From positions 62,001 through 126,000 of the forward strand of contig SVNC01000005.1 of the NCBI GenBank assembly GCA_015067025.1: 64,000 nt of DNA, in the 5' to 3' direction. Every line of letters starts with the position of its first letter. Position 1 is the stretch's first letter. The position numbers were made by a program, and so were the translations under genes. Positions 62,272 to 64,000 of the stretch are shown here, piece after piece. Source of the stretch: Oscillospiraceae bacterium. Lineage in GTDB: Bacteria; Bacillota; Clostridia; Oscillospirales; Ruminococcaceae. Below the pieces are notes generated by a model that did no database searches, had not been told where the DNA came from, and saw only the letters and a program-made list of their open reading frames with translations.

Positions 62272-62297
62272 AAAAACGCTCCTACGGGAGCGTTTTT
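62272..62297 (+). terminator. Terminator of the small lipoprotein gene
   Basis: AAAAACGCTCC-TAC-GGGAGCGTTTTT, T-run after. Confidence 0.9.
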
Positions 62298-62327
62298 GTT
62301 TTGGATGTCCGGACTGTTTTTTATAAA

Positions 62328-62951
62328 TTATGAATCTGTTCCGAGAAGAATGTTTCTGATATTTGTATCTATTTGATTTTTGTCAAGGCTTTGCGAAATC
62401 AACGGTTGAATAACCTCTCTGCTTTCTCTTGTGTGAGGAAGTTGAGCAACAAGAATGTGAGCTTTATCATTGTTACCGCACTTAAGATATAAGAAGCAAA
62501 GCACGGCACGGATTGTTGATTTTTGTTTTTCATTTGTTGATAATGGTAATCCTCGTTCCATAAGGCTGATGGCTTCCTTTGATTCGCCTTTAAGTGCAAG
62601 GACTCCTGCGAGTCCTAAAATCATACCGGGATTTTTAGGGTAGGTCAGAAGAGCATTTCGATACACCCTTTCTGCTGAAGAATAATCGCCACACAATTGA
62701 AATTCAGAAGCAGTTTTGTGAATGTTGTGCTGAGCTTGTTCAGCTCGGATCGTATCCATACCTATAAGTAAATCTATACTTGTTTCAAAAATATCTGCAA
62801 GGGCGGGAAGAAATGTGATGTCGGGATAACATTCTCCTCTTTCCCATTTTGAAACACTTTGCGGTGTAATGCCGAGGTATTCGGCAACATCTTCCTGAGT
62901 GAGATTTTTAAGGCTTCGATACTTTTTCAGGTTTTCAGACAGATATAACAT
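62328..62951 (-). CDS. XRE-family regulator with TPR-like C-terminus
   Basis: 207 residues. An N-terminal helix-turn-helix (LTQEDVAEYLGITPQSVSKWERG, ITFLPALADIFETSIDLLIG), then TPR-like helical repeats (GDYSSAERVYRNALLTYPKNP, LKGESKEAISLMERGLPL). Such regulators often respond to peptides or internal signals. AGGAG precedes ATG 62951. Single gene. Confidence 0.88.
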   Translation of the reverse strand: MLYLSENLKKYRSLKNLTQEDVAEYLGITPQSVSKWERGECYPDITFLPALADIFETSIDLLIGMDTIRAEQAQHNIHKTASEFQLCGDYSSAERVYRNALLTYPKNPGMILGLAGVLALKGESKEAISLMERGLPLSTNEKQKSTIRAVLCFLYLKCGNNDKAHILVAQLPHTRESREVIQPLISQSLDKNQIDTNIRNILLGTDS

Positions 62952-63082
62952 AACAGTTCTCCTTTTGTTTTTGTTTAAGGCTATTATATCATAAGTACCG
63001 CAAAATTCAATAACGCGTTAGTTGTAAATGGTTCAACCGCTTACGTAGCTGTGTGCATCAAATGTTAGTGTTTAAAGGCTGA

Positions 63083-63742
63083 TTACAACAAAGTAAACCA
63101 ATTCTTTTGAAATTCAATCATTCCCTCATCTCGCATTTTACAAAGCTCGTTTGACATCGCACTGCGGTCTACCGAAAGATAATCAGCAAGCTGTTGACGG
63201 TTGAAGGGGATAGAAAAGCTATTACTGTTCTGCCTTTTAGCCTCTTCCGAAAGATAGGATATCAGCTTTTCTCTTGTGGTACGCTTTGACATAAAGCTAA
63301 GCTTTTTCATAAGCTTTCTGTTCTTTTCGGATGTGGCATAAAATAAATTCTGTACCACCAAAGAGTGAAATCTGCAAGCGGAGGAGCAGACTGTAATTAT
63401 TCTTTTTACATCAAAGAATATCACTGCCGAATCCTCTACAGCCAGTACATCATTCATGATAGCGTCGCTTTGCGGAGCGGAATATGCCTCGCCAAACATT
63501 TCGCCGATGCTGATCATGTTAAGAATGCTTCGGTTGCCCCAGTAATCGTCATACTGTATGTGGAGCTTTCCGCTGACAAGTATCATAATATTATCTATAT
63601 GCTCACCCTGATGAAGAACATATTCTCCCTTTTTATAGGTCTGAAGCTTTGCCTGTAAGCAGGAAAGCATTGCTGTTATTTCTTCTTCCCCTATTCCGGA
63701 GAAAAGCTGAGTCATTTTTAAAATCGGAATAAATTTTTTCAT
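63083..63742 (-). CDS. Crp/Fnr-family regulator (HcpR-like)
   Basis: 219 residues. A cyclic-nucleotide-type beta barrel (GEYVLHQGEHIDNIMILVSGKLHI) without the Cys set of FNR, a long helix and a C-terminal winged helix (FNRQQLADYLSVDRSAMSNELCKM). Start is ATG 63742 with AGAGG upstream. Divergent from a 4Fe-4S protein gene, an arrangement often found with the hybrid cluster protein (hcp) and its HcpR-type nitrosative-stress regulator; hcp itself would lie outside the window. Confidence 0.82.
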   Translation of the reverse strand: MKKFIPILKMTQLFSGIGEEEITAMLSCLQAKLQTYKKGEYVLHQGEHIDNIMILVSGKLHIQYDDYWGNRSILNMISIGEMFGEAYSAPQSDAIMNDVLAVEDSAVIFFDVKRIITVCSSACRFHSLVVQNLFYATSEKNRKLMKKLSFMSKRTTREKLISYLSEEAKRQNSNSFSIPFNRQQLADYLSVDRSAMSNELCKMRDEGMIEFQKNWFTLL

Positions 63743-63755
63743 AAGCACCTCTTTT

Positions 63756-63771
63756 TGTTGTAAATGCAACA
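63756..63771. promoter_or_regulatory. Palindromic operator of the Crp/Fnr type
   Basis: TGTTG-TAAATG-CAACA is a perfect inverted repeat. Its centre (63763.5) lies about 41.5 bases before the expected start from the TATAAT at 63793-63798 (no good -35 is present). That is the class II activator position for the rightward gene. Confidence 0.6.
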
Positions 63772-63848
63772 GACTTGTTATAAATATTATAGTATAATGA
63801 TAACAGAAAGTCAACAAGCTTTCAGAAATTATAAAAGGAGAAATCATT

Positions 63849-64000
63849 ATGATAAGAAAGATAATAAAGATAGACGAGGAAAAATGTAACGGATGCGGAC
63901 TTTGTGCAAAGGCTTGTCACGAAGGTGCAATAGAAATGGTTGATGGAAAGGCAAAGCTCACTCGAGAGGATTATTGCGACGGGTTAGGAGATTGCTTGCC
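63849..64000 (+). CDS. 4Fe-4S ferredoxin-type protein (3' end outside window)
   Basis: Only the first 50 residues are present. KCNGCGLCAKACHEGAI supplies a CxxCxxCxxxC cluster motif near residues 13-23, and DYCDGLGDCL begins a second Cys-rich segment. AAAAGGAG lies before ATG 63849. Proteins of this start are common next to hcp and Crp/Fnr regulators in Clostridia. Electron transfer role inferred. Confidence 0.85.
   Translation, partial: MIRKIIKIDEEKCNGCGLCAKACHEGAIEMVDGKAKLTREDYCDGLGDCL

Overview
The window looks like a chromosomal segment of a plant-fibre-degrading anaerobic Firmicute of the Ruminococcaceae/Oscillospiraceae type. The evidence is a moderately AT-rich sequence with AGGAGG-type ribosome sites and TTGACA/TATAAT promoters, NADP-type glutamate dehydrogenase, the Firmicute glgC/glgD pair, DegV, DUF368 and DUF3781 proteins, and many carbohydrate-active enzymes (GH5 mannanase, GH5 glucanase, GH16 lichenase, SGNH esterases). 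The genus is inferred, not proven. No phage, insertion sequence, transposase or CRISPR array was found.

Layout. 1-297 is the 3' end of a secreted-type GH5 mannanase. 519-6673 is a tight four-gene signalling operon: two membrane-anchored BMP-type binding proteins, a hybrid histidine kinase and a double-receiver HD-GYP c-di-GMP phosphodiesterase. 6679-7202 holds terminators, a very regular array of short hairpins and tRNA-Leu(GAG), followed by smpB (minus strand). 8002-9354 is gdhA. 9410-9604 carries a promoter, a long rod-like RNA fold and a terminator (candidate small RNA or leader) in front of a lipoprotein that resembles a C39 peptidase but lacks the catalytic residues. 11094-13655 (minus) is a TetM/EF-G-like GTPase fused to a Rae1/YacP-type NYN nuclease. 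14074-16991 is a GGDEF-EAL protein plus an unknown partner. 17106-19782 holds two divergent SGNH esterases, and 19924-24416 the glgB-glgC-glgD glycogen operon, GlgB having a histone-H1-like tail.

24481-26931 (minus) contains cysK, an alpha/beta hydrolase and an unknown gene. 27050-30812 is a yybP-ykoY manganese riboswitch, its P-type ATPase and a DUF368 polyprenyl-phosphate transporter homologue. Then come a DUF3781 gene, galM, a nucleoside phosphorylase, a GC-rich structured element in the 3' region of a D-lactate-dehydrogenase-like gene, a chemoreceptor with a long charged tail, DegV and a cytosolic GH26-like enzyme. From 40046 the plus strand runs prfB, an RNA m5U methyltransferase, a hydrolase, a chimeric gene remnant that records a duplication and deletion, and a string of small enzyme genes to 49013.

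49064-53225 is an ECF sigma/anti-sigma pair facing a DUF2975/XRE/membrane-protein operon. 53318-56909 holds a radical SAM protein, a Fur-family regulator, a membrane protein and an oligopeptide-binding lipoprotein. 57540-61941 holds an NhaC antiporter, a cytosolic GH5 glucanase, a GH16 lichenase lipoprotein and an AraC regulator. The end has a 59-residue Cys-rich lipoprotein, an XRE-TPR regulator, and a Crp/Fnr regulator divergent from a 4Fe-4S protein, with a palindromic operator between them.

Main themes are extracellular sensing coupled to c-di-GMP turnover, beta-glucan and mannan use with glycogen storage, and translation quality control (smpB, prfB, the GTPase-nuclease fusion). The strongest candidates for an undescribed system are the GTPase-NYN fusion, the BMP-kinase-HD-GYP operon, the hairpin array and the candidate RNA at 9445-9604.
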